Position numbers and translations under genes: made by a program. The notes beneath the pieces are model-generated. The model was not told where the DNA came from, ran no database searches, and worked only from the letters and a program-made list of their open reading frames with translations. Positions 33,603-44,597 of a stretch of DNA of 64,000 nt are shown here, in pieces. The DNA is from Ctena decussata. Taxonomy: Eukaryota > Mollusca > Bivalvia > Lucinida > Lucinidae. Where the stretch lies: NCBI GenBank assembly GCA_963989385.1, contig OZ022503.1, forward strand, positions 65,012,123-65,076,122, read 5' to 3'. Positions within the stretch are counted from its first letter, which is position 1. Each line of letters opens with the position of its first letter.

Positions 33603-34924
33603 TGTTTGAGGAAATTCAGTTTTGGAAAACAGACTGTCAGGTTACCATTTAAAAATTAACTCCAGACTGCAAAGGCAGACATTGTAAATGGATTTGCAGA
33701 TACTGAGGTGCCAAAGACCCATGAATGGAATTGCACATTATTCTTTTTTCTCGTAATGCAGCAAAGACGAACGCAGGAGAATGTCACAATCACCTTGCTA
33801 ATATAGGATTTCTTGAATGTACAATTTTCATCCGGACAAAGGCGCTTACCTGAGGATTTGGCTGAGTGTTGTGAATAGCACATTTACAAAATCTGTCTAA
33901 GGTACGAGCGAACTATACATGCTGGAACCAGCCTACTCACACTCGGAGTCCAAGCGATATTTGTAAATTAAACTGTCAGGCAACTATCTAGAAGTGATGG
34001 CTTTAAGTCATGTTCATTGGAAACTGTTGGTTTGATGAAGCTTTAATTCTGACGTGAATAAAGATATATGCTTCACAAAAAGTAGGGGATAATAAGCTAT
34101 GAAATATTGCAGCAACTACAACAAATGTGATATCGATATGAAACGGTAAGCGTCGATTAGACAAATATCTGTTTAGACACTTTTTATGAAAGCATAGACG
34201 ATATGTCTTTCACGTAATTTGCATACAATTTGTTTCAGAAAGGGGGGGGGGGGGGGGTCAGGACTAAAATGTGGCAAATTCGAACAAACATTCCTTCAAA
34301 TTCTCAAATTCTTCAACTAAGGTAACCTTTAAATGCATTTTTAAGTTTCGTAAACTAGAAAAAAAAATCTTCTTTAAAAGGGTCATTTGGAGAAGAAAAC
34401 CAGAAAACAAAAATCGTCCGGGTACATCGAGCCACCGAAAAATTTGGACGTTTATGATACGCACCCTTTATTTTGATGAACCAGTGTGTAAAACCAATTT
34501 GCAGCTTTTTAAATGTATCATGGCTAGTGTTTCAGTGTAAATTTTGTAATCTGAAAATGATCTGTTGCCATAACAGATTCTTGTAAAACTTGGGTGTCGA
34601 CTCCCTGTCGAAAAAAAATGCATGCAGATTACGTGACCGGGTGTACAATGCAAATGGTAATGCAAAATGTCTTATCGAATATTTGTCAGATGGACACTTG
34701 CCTATTCAGATGAATTTGACATTTTTTCTAATTTTTACACTTTTTAATAGCTCAATCTTCCCTACTTTTTGTGAACAGTTTAGTATAAAAGAATCTAAAT
34801 ATGCAAACATCTATTGACAAGGAATGATAGGATATTATTACTAATATCAGATGCAAAATGAGTATCATTGAAAGACAATAAACACAGCAGGAAGCAGCAC
34901 GTAATACGGAAAAAGTCTCCCAGC
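33603..34924. other. No gene seen; G tract
   Basis: A run of about 15 G lies at 34242-34257. ORFs on both strands around 34264-34817 are short, without domains, and overlap one another. Confidence 0.45.
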
Positions 34925-35105
34925 TAGGGCATAACTGCCTATACGCAAATACGCAGGCGCGTTTTGAAATTTTGTCACTGACAAAATTTCAACACGTACC
35001 TGCATATTCGCTGATGTTTAAAATTTGTAAATTGGATAAGATTTCAATAGTAACTGCAGACACGACTGAATGAAATATCTTTGGGGCTAAACTCCTATTC
35101 TTGCC
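34925..35105 (-). repeat. Dispersed repeat, inverse copy of 14150-14360
   Basis: Contains GCCTATACGCAAATACGCAG, AAATTTTGTC...GACAAAATTT and GAAATATCTTTGGGGCTAAA in the opposite orientation to the copy at 14150. Confidence 0.7.
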
Positions 35106-35395
35106 CTCAAGGGGTAGGAAACATATTTTTGCGTTACATGTAATTATCCCTAGTTACGCCCTCACCAGGACAGTAACCATCTTATCTGCAATCTTTCGTA
35201 TAGCATAAAATCTTAGGATCGGCGTCAAACAACAATCACTGTTTTCACGAACTGCTGTTTTGTTGCTTGATATACTCTTGCCGAGTGTCAAAACAGAGCA
35301 ACGTACAACGTGTTTTTTTTAGGTTACTTATCTGCCTAAAATCAGGAGATATTATTAGCTCCTGCTTAATTGTATTCAGCAACTATGTGTAACAA

Positions 35396-36376
35396 TCAAG
35401 GTTTCGTGTATAGGCCTTTTCGTGTTTTCCCAGTCAATCTTTCGTAATATTTGTCCACGTCCACGTCACCAAATATGTGTTTCATACCATCAACATTCTT
35501 GCGTCGACATGACGATCCTTTGAGATTATCAAAATATGAAAACAAAAACGGCCTTGTTGTCTGCGTACTAAAGTTATAAGCGCTCTTTAGTTTCACCACT
35601 CGACGTGCTCTGGATTCAGCAAGCGCTTGGATGTAAACATCTCTGTGAAGAGAACTGAAGTCTGGACGATCAGGTCTGAGGTTTAACCCATCAAGAGTTG
35701 TGCTGGATCTAATCATTTGTGGCATTTTATGTCCAGCTTGAGGCGTATTCCTTACTTTTCGACCCGTCTCGTTTGCTTCAAGAGCATGATAGGATACATC
35801 ACCAAAAGACACTTTTTTCCTTCGTTGTGTGATCGAACCGCGATCAGCAAAAATTAGATTGTCTTTTGCTTTCTGATTTTCCAAGTATATGATGCACCAA
35901 TGCTTATGTTTGGCATTTGTCATTCGACAGTGTTCACATCTTTGTTTGTTTTCTTTCATGCTTCCCGATGTGTTTGATTCAGTTTTATGCCCCTTTCCTA
36001 TATCCAGTTCTGTTTCAGTGAGGAGACGAATAAGCTCTGGTTGACATGGGATATTTCGTTTTGTATTGCCAGTGAAATGTTCATAGTTGAAATGACTTTG
36101 TAAGTCTTTGAGTTTTCCATCGGTCGGCGAAAACTTTGGCGTATCTTTTGCCTTTATCATGTCATCTGAATAACACTGCTGTCTATCTTGCTTAATAAAG
36201 TCTGTTCCGTTACTGTCTGACACAGGGCTGTCTTCCGAAAATATCTTCATCATCGGAATGATCAGCTTCTTTGCGTGTGTTTGTTTATCTATGGGCACGT
36301 CTAACATATCTTTTGGCTTCACTGATGTAATAATTTCGGGCAATTTGAAAGTGGTATTTGTCTGGTATTGTCTCAT
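35396..36376 (-). CDS. Hypothetical protein, 326 aa, single exon, with PP1-docking-like motif
   Basis: An open frame of 326 codons on the minus strand, with ATG at 36376-36374 after an A-rich leader (AAAGAAA before the ATG) and a TGA stop at 35398-35396. No known domain is recognised, and there is no signal peptide or membrane helix. The protein is hydrophilic, basic and Ser/Thr/Lys-rich, as in intrinsically disordered regulators. Two details stand out: KKVSFGDV at residues 187-194, which fits the RVxF docking motif for protein phosphatase 1 (KVSF), and a small Cys/His cluster (C147, C150, H157, H159, C161) that could bind a metal. The length and the even, non-repetitive composition argue for a real gene, although it could be one exon of a longer one. 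I see no poly(A) signal close downstream and no introns. Confidence 0.7.
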   Translation of the reverse strand: MRQYQTNTTFKLPEIITSVKPKDMLDVPIDKQTHAKKLIIPMMKIFSEDSPVSDSNGTDFIKQDRQQCYSDDMIKAKDTPKFSPTDGKLKDLQSHFNYEHFTGNTKRNIPCQPELIRLLTETELDIGKGHKTESNTSGSMKENKQRCEHCRMTNAKHKHWCIIYLENQKAKDNLIFADRGSITQRRKKVSFGDVSYHALEANETGRKVRNTPQAGHKMPQMIRSSTTLDGLNLRPDRPDFSSLHRDVYIQALAESRARRVVKLKSAYNFSTQTTRPFLFSYFDNLKGSSCRRKNVDGMKHIFGDVDVDKYYERLTGKTRKGLYTKP

Positions 36377-37097
36377 TTTCTTTATCTTATTTATTTGTTT
36401 GTTTATCCGAAGGTTGAGTGCGTTTCAAACTTGAAATATTATTGATGTCGAGATATATCATTTACCAGCACATTTCTACCAGATAATTATAATAGCTTCA
36501 TCAACTGCTGAATATGCCACTGGTTATGGTGTCCAGCAAGGAGAAGCCATAGCCATAGTTATTCTTTATGCACACCCGTCATTTAGTGTTCAACAGGCAC
36601 GTATTGTATATACAGGTATCTGTAAACAACAACCTTCATTCTTGCTTGAAATAGGCGTTCATGCAATTTTTGGCTGTAATTTGACAGTCTTAAAGACACA
36701 AGGAAATTTAAGACACACATTAGCATATGCTTTTAAGTACTGTAACTATAAAAAGAGATGCCTTCGATGAAGTCAAACCTGGTAAGTTTTTTTACTTTCT
36801 TCAGTCTTTCTCGCATTGTGTTACTCTGAAACAAATAAAATTTGCCGGAATGAAGGAAATAGACTCAGGTCTAACGTCCCACCAACACATAGGCCATATA
36901 GAGAGGGGACCTCGATTTAAAGTCTCACCCAAAACACCGGAGAAGCGGGGCAGGATGGAGTGGAGCCGGCGGGGGGGATAATTGAACTAAATCAGTCAAC
37001 CGATTGGCACAAAAAAAGAAGTTTTGCAGAAGCTTATGCAAAAAGAATTCTGTAAAGTTTTAGCTTTGCCAGTCGTATGGCTACTGAAGAGTTGATT
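36377..37097. other. No gene seen; SINE-core fragment
   Basis: Around 36860-36990, GTCTAACGTCCCACCAACAC and GGCCATATAGAGAGGGGACC match the 3' core of the SINE group on the minus strand. The remainder is AT-rich. The promoter of the 35396-36376 gene should lie in this interval, but no TATA box is convincing. Confidence 0.45.
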
Positions 37098-37119
37098 TAT
37101 ATATATATATATATATATT
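37098..37119. repeat. TA microsatellite
   Basis: An uninterrupted TA run. Confidence 0.9.
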
Positions 37120-38036
37120 GCAATTATCAGCATTTCGATTGCTATGACAATCAAGTCATTGGTTCATAAACCATGTGTCTCTTAGAAATATTTCTATGAA
37201 AGATGTTATATCTGCTAGGCATAGGCAATATTCCCATTGAAATTCAATGATACAACGATACGTTGCCATAGCAACCAAAGTGATTGACCAATTAGCATTA
37301 AAACAGTGGTTTTTGTTCCAACAGTCAACAGATGAATATGTATATGGAATTTGGTTACAAAGAGTAAAACAGTTTCAGAGGAAATGCCATTTAAAAATGT
37401 TTACGACGAACGGAGCTAAAAACGTAAAATCAGATTGAACGAAAGAAACATACAAACGTTACGTATCCACATTCACCAGTCTCTCCACTGCCGGCTAACA
37501 GGTTTATAAAACAGACGGTGTAATGACAATATCCACTTTATGTCGACTTTTGAAGTAAAGAAGATATGCTGGGTATTTAAATGTCTAGACCATGGTACGG
37601 ATAAAAGTCTGCAACACTCAAAATGATTCATTCATGTATCAAATTGTGCATCCGCCGTCTTCCCAGAGCCTTCGCTGTTGAGAGAGCTGACACATTTTCT
37701 AACGAACTGCAAAGGCTCTTATCGGACTGCGCGGACGCGCTGGCTAGTCAGAGACTATGCTGTTTGTCTAATCACGTAGGTCTTTTTACTGTGCGTCGTT
37801 GCTTAATTGTGCATATTCAATTTATTTAACTTTCTTTTGTTTTTAGACAGGTGTCCCATTACCCTTGTATTGTTAGCCCTGTGAGAGTTAATAGTTATCA
37901 GACCATAAGAACAAAAATACTTTGGCGGTGATTTTAAATTTCGGTCAAACAATTTCACCACTCTTGTTTTAATTATAAGATATATAAACAGGGTTGACTT
38001 TAAGAGAAAGAGATAAACATGGCAAATATGAAGACA
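37120..38036. other. No confident gene
   Basis: Contains an X-box-like CGTTGCCATAGCAACC at about 37261. A plus-strand open frame at 37623-37829 has a plausible amino-acid mix (IRRLPRAFAVERADTFSNEL) and could be an exon, but no domain or clear acceptor supports it. Confidence 0.4.
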
Positions 38037-38037
38037 A

Positions 38038-38070
38038 AATATTATTATTATTATTATTATTATTATTATC
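38038..38070. repeat. ATT microsatellite
   Basis: About eleven TTA units, giving poly-Ile or poly-Leu ORFs on either strand. Confidence 0.9.
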
Positions 38071-38238
38071 AATATTATTATTTTATAGTCTTAGCAGGAA
38101 GAGAGGAGGAGGTGGAGAAATACTGGTAGTAGAAGTGGTGTTATGGAACAATGTAATGCATAACTTACGAACGTACGGCCAATTACGTTGCAGGAGAGGG
38201 CAAATATAGGCCTATCCTAATGTCCAATCCTTTGGCTA

Positions 38239-38312
38239 ATGTATGTATGTATGTATGTATGTATGTATGTATGTATGTATGTATGTATGTATGTATGTAT
38301 GTATGTATGTAT
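38239..38312. repeat. ATGT microsatellite
   Basis: About 18 perfect ATGT units. Confidence 0.95.
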
Positions 38313-38480
38313 ATTTTATGATTGTATATATGTAAATGCCAAAAACAAAATTGAATTAATAAATAAATAAAATTACGTTGCATTGTAGAAATAAGACTCC
38401 GACCAGACTGCGTCCGGTCCTTCTCTTCTGTTCGCAATATGATACATAACTAGAGCGTGACAATGAAGATATAGATAGAT

Positions 38481-38630
38481 GAATACTTTGGAGTTTTACG
38501 GCTTCTTCAGCAGCATTTCAGTTATTTTGGGCCGATTGAGAAAGAATTGAGATTATACATTATATGCGAATGGAATAGTCCAGAAACTGCCTACCGGACT
38601 CAAACTTGCCACCAGTAGATCAACACGGAG
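38481..38630 (-). mobile_element. SINE copy, decayed
   Basis: The plus-strand stretch GAGTTTTACGGCTTCTTCAG, CATTTCAGTTATTTTGGGCC is the 3' core of the SINE group. A B-box remnant (GAGTCCGGTAGGC-like on the minus strand) lies near 38600. Confidence 0.55.
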
Positions 38631-38735
38631 AGGTTATAAAATTAGAGTACATTCTCAAACTCAAAGTGTGCTCGGAAACAGCCAATCAGTGTGCTTTATT
38701 TTGAGTTTGAAATTGTTCTCAAATTTTATAACCTC
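38631..38735. mobile_element. Foldback element, family G, shortened
   Basis: GAGGTTATAAAATTAGAGTA on the left and TCTCAAATTTTATAACCTCG on the right, with CTCAAACTCAAA / TTTGAGTTTGA inside. The central AAATAAAGCACACTGATTGG piece of the left arm is deleted relative to the 24169 copy. Confidence 0.8.
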
Positions 38736-39028
38736 GAACCACGTTTTCATTGAAACCCGCAACCAACAGAACTATAAGAACTATATGGATGCAGAGACTG
38801 GCCATAACAAATGCGCTAGTCACATGATTATCTGGGTCGAAAAAATGTGGGTCGCAGTTTCAATTTAGTATCCGAAGGTCTTTCCTCTAAAGCTCTATCG
38901 AACCCATAAGCATGGAGGGAAAACTAATAAAATGAACAAAAGTCCAGAGTAAAGCTGTTTAATGCGACTTTGTACGCTTTCCTAGAAACCAACTCTATCA
39001 TTTTCACCTCTCGTCTCAATAACGATCA

Positions 39029-39252
39029 GGGGCTGTATTTATAAAATGACTTAAGCGGTTGCTATGCTGTTGCTAAGGCTGAATTTCTATAAAGGAGATT
39101 CCCAACAACTATGAAATTTGCTCTGGAGGAACAGTCTGAAAAAGCCTGTTCCTCCAGAGCAAATTTCATAGTTGTAGGGAATCTCCTTCATAGAACTTTA
39201 GCCTTAGTAACAGCATAGCAACGACTTAAGTGGTTTTATAAATACGGCCCCA
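39029..39252. mobile_element. Nearly perfect foldback MITE, arms about 105 bp
   Basis: GGGGCTGTATTTATAAAATG at the left and its complement GGCCGTATTTATAAAACC at the right. The arms continue through GACTTAAG, GTTGCTATGCTGTTGCTAAG, GGAGATTCCC and AATTTGCTCTGGAGGAACAG to a loop of about 15 bp. So few mismatches in arms this long suggest recent origin or gene conversion. Confidence 0.85.
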
Positions 39253-39310
39253 GCTCTTGAAGGAAAGAATTTGCTCCTTGAGAAGGGAAAGGAAATAGGA
39301 CATCACATTA

Positions 39311-39550
39311 ATGAGCCGCGACACGACAAAACCAACAATGTGGTTGTGCGCCCAGCGCAGACTCAGATCAGCCTGTGCATCCACCCAGGCTAATCAGAGT
39401 CTATGCAGCCCGCATGGAGGTAGTTTAGACCCTTAGCTACCCTTTGAGCACTTAATGAAGAGTCTGATCAAACTGGGCGGATGCCCAGGCTGATCTGAGT
39501 CTTCGCATGGCGCACAACCAGATTGTTGGTTTTGTCGTGTCGCAGCTCAT
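39311..39550. mobile_element. Hairpin MITE, family S, copy 4
   Basis: ATGAGCCGCGACACGAC and GTCGTGTCGCAGCTCAT ends, flanked by TTA / TAA. The internal CAGATCAGCCTGTGCATCCA and GATGCCCAGGCTGATCTGAG arms pair. Confidence 0.85.
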
Positions 39551-40638
39551 TAATGTTGATATTGTCTGAAATAAATAGAGTTGTGCTCATACACCTCAGT
39601 ACTGTCGAACAGCGACGTTACAGATCAGCCTGACACTCCGCGTTGACGCATCAGAGTCTTTGCCCGCTATTTCTAGAACTATCTAAACCCATTTGCAGTT
39701 AGATGACTATGCAGATGCGCAGTACGGTCACAGCCTTCACTGTTCGAATATGCTGTGAAACGACTTCCCCTAAGGCTGGATAAGTAAAATAAGCATTATG
39801 ATACTTACCTGATAAGCAAATATTTCCAGGCCATCTTCGGACAAAAAAAAATGTCATTTAAAATTGTTTTTGGCGTTACTGCGGGTAACAGTATCCTGTC
39901 TATGTTTACCTTACTTCCTAACTTTTATACGAGAGGCAGGTGCGCGGGTCAGCCTTCGTATTGATGGCAGGCTGACCGGAGCCATAGCCTTCATCCTTTG
40001 ATGTACCTGGCTACAGGAATGACCGGTATTTTACTTCCGAACTAAGGCACCTTTTCTCCGGATGATGCTAATCACGGCCTTTTCTGTGATACTGTTGTAT
40101 ACGTGTTATTGACGTCTCAATATGGAAATTATTAATACTTTTCTCCTATGTCATCTGCGTACATGGCGTATGGCCTGAGAAATGATTTTAGAATAAAGTT
40201 CTGCTCTGTTATGTTCGTTTACTCCAGTACTTTGAAGTTTCTGTAGCTATCGAAACAGTAATGGCAAAACACCTTCGCTTTAAATGATAAGATCCGGATT
40301 GCGTTTGGTAGCTATAGTTTCCAATGGCAACACTTACGCCCTTTGGTAGCACAGCTGAAGGTAAAAACTTTTCTAAATTTATGTTCCTATAAATGTTCCT
40401 TAAATGGGAATGAGTAAACTTTCAGAAAAATTAATCCCGCCATTTTCATTTTTGACTCCGTTTTCAATAGGAGGGAATTCATAAACAAAAGACTTTGCTC
40501 TCGTAGAAGCAACTTTCTTCTATTAAGAGTAACGTTAGAGCCCATATTTGCCGGACTTTTCCATCTAGAGACTCGAACAGGAAGTCCCCTTTTAAAAATA
40601 GTAAGAAAAAACCATGGAGGTGTACACCTTGAAACGTA
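39551..40638. other. No gene seen; decayed hairpin near 39600
   Basis: GAACAGCGACGTTACAGATC...CAGAGTC and CACAGCCTTCACTGTTCG near 39607-39750 are a degraded relative of the hairpin at 13900. ORFs at 40387-40689 are overlapping and domain-free. Confidence 0.45.
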
Positions 40639-40855
40639 TAGGGGAGAGTCGGGTAACTTCGGACTGCGGGCAAATTCGGACAGTGACATTGGTTGCTTTA
40701 TATGTAAGTTGTTTGGAACTTAAACAAAAATAACTGGCCAAACAGTGAAAATCCTGATGAGGCGGCTCATGATGAGCCGTCTCATCTGGATTTTCACAGT
40801 TTGCAATGGTATGTCCGAATTTGCCCCATGTCCGAAGTTACCCGACTTTACCCTA
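40639..40855. mobile_element. TIR element (MITE), 217 bp, with inner palindrome
   Basis: TAGGGGAGAGTCGGGTAACT at 40639, and the complement AGTTACCCGACTTTACCCTA ends at 40855. GGGCAAATTCGGACA pairs with TGTCCGAATTTGCCC further in. The centre is a hairpin: AAAATCC-GATGAG-CGGCTCAT against ATGAGCCG-CTCATC-GGATTTT. Confidence 0.85.
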
Positions 40856-40929
40856 ACGCTGGCCTGATCCAGAAGCCAAGCCGCATATGTCGAGGCTCTG
40901 TGTCCGATAAAAAGGTAACGTCATAATGA

Positions 40930-41164
40930 TTGAGCCGCGACATGACAAAACCAACAAAGTGGCATGTGCGCCCAGCTAAGATCAGCCTGGACATCCACCC
41001 GGTCTGATTGGAGTATTCGGTACCGGCATAGTGGTAGCTTAGACCCTTAGCTATCATTTTAACGCAAAGCGAAGACTCAGATCAGGCCGGGCGGATGTCC
41101 AGGCTGAACTGAGTCTTTGCTGGGAGCACATGCCACTTTGTTGGTTTTGTCGTGTCGCGACTCG
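40930..41164. mobile_element. Hairpin MITE, family S, copy 5
   Basis: TTGAGCCGCGACATGAC and GTCGTGTCGCGACTCG ends; the AACCAACAAAGTGGCATGTG arm pairs with CATGCCACTTTGTTGGTT. Confidence 0.85.
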
Positions 41165-41331
41165 ATTTATGTTTGTTTAAAGGCCATAACACCAGCCTGA
41201 GAATTTATGCCATTTTAACCTCATCAACTCAGAGACGAGGGACGGCAAACTAGGAAAGGCCTGATCAAGCTGTACAGGCGCACATGAAAGTCTAGTCGCT
41301 GTTCGAAAATGCAATCTACACATAGCAAACT

Positions 41332-41573
41332 TGAGCCGAGGCACGACAAAACCAGCAAAGTAGCATGTTCACCTAGCTACGACTCAGATTAGCCTGAGCA
41401 AACGCCCAGTCTGATCAGTCTTCCATGTGCACTTTAAGGGTAACGAAGGGTCTAAGCTACCAACTCCATACCAACTGCAGAGACTCTGATTGGTCTGCGC
41501 GCATCCCCCTGCTGATCTGATTCTTTGCTGGGCGTGCATGCCACTATGTTGGTTTTGTCGTGTCGTGGCTCAT
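41332..41573. mobile_element. Hairpin MITE, family S, copy 6
   Basis: TTGAGCCGAGGCACGAC and GTCGTGTCGTGGCTCA ends; more diverged inside than copies 2 and 5. A related decayed hairpin follows at 41645-41715. Confidence 0.8.
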
Positions 41574-42114
41574 TATTACTTGTAAAAGTATTACTGATGC
41601 AGGGGACTACTTTAACAGATTCGCAAGGAAAAATGCCATACACATCCGCAAACAAGAATAATCAGATAAGCCTGCGCGTTCACGAAGTCTGATTATAGTC
41701 TTCCTGATCACATAAACAGTCGACGTATCCTAGTGGATCAAACTCAAAAATAGCAAAACACGAAGACCTTTGCAATGATATGCCAACCAATCACAGTCTT
41801 CCCCGAGGATATATTTCCACTTGAAATTGCTGAAATCTTAAATAGGCTTTGTCTCTCAGGCTTATATCTAGGCCATGTCTTGGGCAAAGATTCAAGTCAG
41901 TCAGATGAAAGATGGCTGGACGATTTCTGGTTACTTTTTCTTCAACAACAGAACTAACCTAGCTTGGCACATGGCGTCGAAATGACGTCGTACTGACGTG
42001 GATGCGACGTCAAAACACGACCAGAGACAAGTTTACGAACATGCATGCAGTCGTAGTCGTTTCACACGTTTTCCTTTGCGTGCAGTCCTGAATACAAAAA
42101 AAAAAAAAAAAAAA

Positions 42115-42838
42115 ATACAGCCAAACCTGTCGGTGGTTCACCCAAGGGAAACACAAAATTGGCTGCTTAAAGGTAGGTTCCTGTACTTTGGAATGCATCA
42201 TAGTTTTGATGATCTTTCGTCCAAGTTGTTGGAAAGCACTTATAAAATGGAATGAATAAGTTTCACTAAAAAGTGTAAATCAAAAAAATATTAGAAATGT
42301 TGTTTTGCAAGGGATTTCCTAACTCTGCTTCGCACACCAGTTAGCACTATTTTTAGTTCGCGCCAAAAATAGATAACGCAGCTGACGTCATGCCGCATTG
42401 TATTTTGGGATAGTTTTAACCCATCCGCCATGCCAGGACCTCTAGGAGAGCTCACGGCAAGTGAAAATTGACCTTTGGAGAATGGCATCAGAAATCGCAC
42501 ACTTATAGACATAATTAACATAGTTATTTTTAGAACTGGAATTCCAACGAAAGAAAATAAACCAAAAGGGAAAACGACTATTTTCATCAATATCTGACGA
42601 GTTTCACTATAGCAAAAAATTCAGAAAAATAAGAGAATTCAATACTGCTCAGAAAAAGACGAAATTATTTTGTGGACATAATTGTTATCGCTAGTCCAGG
42701 AACCTACCTTTAATACAGGTGACCCCTTAATACAGGTTCATTTGCACTGTATTTTGGCTCAAGGGTCCCAGACAAGGTGGCTGTTAAAGACAGTAGGCCC
42801 ATTAATGGAGGTGACCACAGAAGCAGGTTTGACTGTAA
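42115..42838. mobile_element. Nested MITE pair: outer element
   Basis: The outer ends are TACAGCCAAACCTGTCGGTG at 42115 and the complement of TACAGTCAAACCTGCTTCTG at 42838. The outer element is interrupted by another element at 42168-42713. An A tract (42096-42114) lies directly to its left. Confidence 0.7.
42168..42713. mobile_element. Inner TIR element flanked by TTAA-like sites
   Basis: Left TTAAAGGTAGGTTCCTG and right CAGGAACCTACCTTTAA are perfect complements, including the TTAA. No transposase is visible; short ORFs inside have no domain. A TTAA target is typical of piggyBac-like and a few other cut-and-paste transposons. Confidence 0.65.
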
Positions 42839-43221
42839 ATAATAAATAGAAGATCAGATGGTCCTTTATTGCTCACCTGGGCACTTAGGTGATATTGAAA
42901 TACTGACAAAACAATGTGAGTTAATAAAAAAAAACTAGTCTATTCATTTTAAGCTTCCGAAATTTCAGCAAAATCCACCAACCAGGTGTTTTCTCTTATA
43001 AATACATGAAAGGGAAATTCTGACATTTCCGTAAAGATGCTAAAGGTAACCGTAGGAGTATAGTTCAGACGTCTAAGGATACGATACTGTATGTTATAGG
43101 CTGACTGAAGTAAAGGCTTTTATTATATCTGAGCATAGCCGCCATCGTCCGTTGTTTCTAAGTCTCACGCCTTTAATTTGTTCGGCGGTAAAACGAGTAA
43201 CCAAAATTTCCCAACACCTAG

Positions 43222-43461
43222 GTCCAGTTTCATAATCATTCTTAAAGTCATGGATCACTGTGACTTTAAGGTGGAATAAATCGCCCTTAGAAAATCCATA
43301 TTTATATCATATTGAAAAAAAGCAGTTTTTGTGTGATCCTACAGACAATTCATGGAAATGTAATACGAAAGAAAAATCAAATGCATTCAGTTATTGTAAG
43401 CTTCTTTACACATGAACTTGAAGGTTGTCATTAAGTTAAAAGAATGATTGTGAACCTGACC
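43222..43461. mobile_element. TIR element (MITE), about 240 bp
   Basis: GGTCCAGTTTCATAATCATTC at the left against the complement of GAATGATTGTGAACCTGACC at the right, matching for about 25 bp with gaps; inner CTTAAAG pieces also pair. Confidence 0.6.
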
Positions 43462-44019
43462 CTGATGAGCAATCCAAAACACCTCAATATAATGGTCATG
43501 CAACCTCCGTGTAAACCCACCATTACAATCTGAATAGTTCAGAAGTCCACTGGTGTTCCATACTGTATTTTATTTCACAATCATTCCATCCCTGGCCACT
43601 CCTTAATATTGTCTTCCCACCGCTTCTTCTGTCTACCTCTTCTTCTTTTTCCTTTCACTGTGCCCTGCAGAATTGTCTTTGCTAAGCCAGATGACCTTCA
43701 GACTCAGTTTCCGTTTCTTGTCCAAGGTCAGGAGTTCGTCATATTCACCAATATTTACACTTGCGACTGACTTCCCATAGGTAAACCGTATAGAGCAACT
43801 GGCTTCATACACCAATGAACGACAGTTGATCATGTGACGTGGTCGTTAAGCGACGTCTAAGGTAAACAAACGTTCTGATTGGTCCACATAATGTTCGATT
43901 GACGCCACGTTATGGCGATGGCTGTTTAACGTAATGGCCAAATACGTCGTTTCTGTCTTTTCTTCGACGTATATTTCACATATTCTACATTAAATTACCA
44001 CGAAAACAGCACAGGAAGG
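43462..44019. other. No gene seen
   Basis: Short ORFs only. The minus-strand frame at 43633-43833 ends in a Lys/Arg run from a CTTCTTCTTTTTCC tract and is not supported. Confidence 0.4.
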
Positions 44020-44200
44020 GTCTAAAAAATAAAGTGTAAATATAAGAATATAAATTTGATTTTTCAGCGTTCATCGTGTGAAGAAGCCAGTGGTCGTCGC
44101 TAAAATTCTACAAGAAGCGCTTCGCTCTTTATGGAATTTTAGCTCCGCCCACTGGCTTCATCACACGTTGAACGTTGAAAAATCAAATTTCAATTCTTAA
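44020..44200. repeat. Foldback repeat, arms about 75 bp
   Basis: ATTTGATTTTTCAGCGTTCA...GAAGCCAGTGG pairs with CCACTGGCTTCATCACACGT...TTGAAAAATCAAAT; the tip is TAAAATTC...GAATTTTA around AAGCGCTTCGCT. Confidence 0.8.
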
Positions 44201-44218
44201 ATGTTGTTTTCGAAAGTA

Positions 44219-44392
44219 GAGCTGGATATCGATCTAACAACGAACGCTTTCGAATGCAGTGCTGAATGTCGGTCTCACAGCTCGGTATGAGCTTCTATAC
44301 AATGACTACTATCATCTATCTCTTTCGAGCTGTGAGACCGACATTCAGTTCTGCATTAGAAAACGTTCGTTGTGTGGTCGATATCCAGCTGT
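44219..44392. repeat. Foldback repeat, arms about 66 bp
   Basis: GAGCTGGATATCGATCTAAC and GAATGTCGGTCTCACAGCTCG on the left pair with CGAGCTGTGAGACCGACATTC and GTGGTCGATATCCAGCTGTAC on the right, with a spacer of about 45 bp. The same words recur in tandem at 45375-45560. Confidence 0.8.
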
Positions 44393-44597
44393 ACATTCGA
44401 AAACGACATACATGTTGAATATCGAGGCGTGAGATAGACGTTCAAATTTAAAGAGTAAATACACTTCAGGAACTGACTGAATCAGATCCCAAACCCTATC
44501 CCCAACATCAAAGGGAAAAATTGACATCCCAACAAACAATAAATTACAAGTGATAAGCCGAGTCAGCAGCTCTTTCTCAAGTAGGTGGCAACTCAGC

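Noticed and set aside
37623..37829. Possible exon (IRRLPRAFAVERADTFSNEL...)
   Set aside because: The composition is plausible, but there is no domain match, no clear acceptor and no neighbouring exon.
41775..41957. Plus-strand frame of 60 codons
   Set aside because: Short, no domain, no splice context, in a MITE-rich area.
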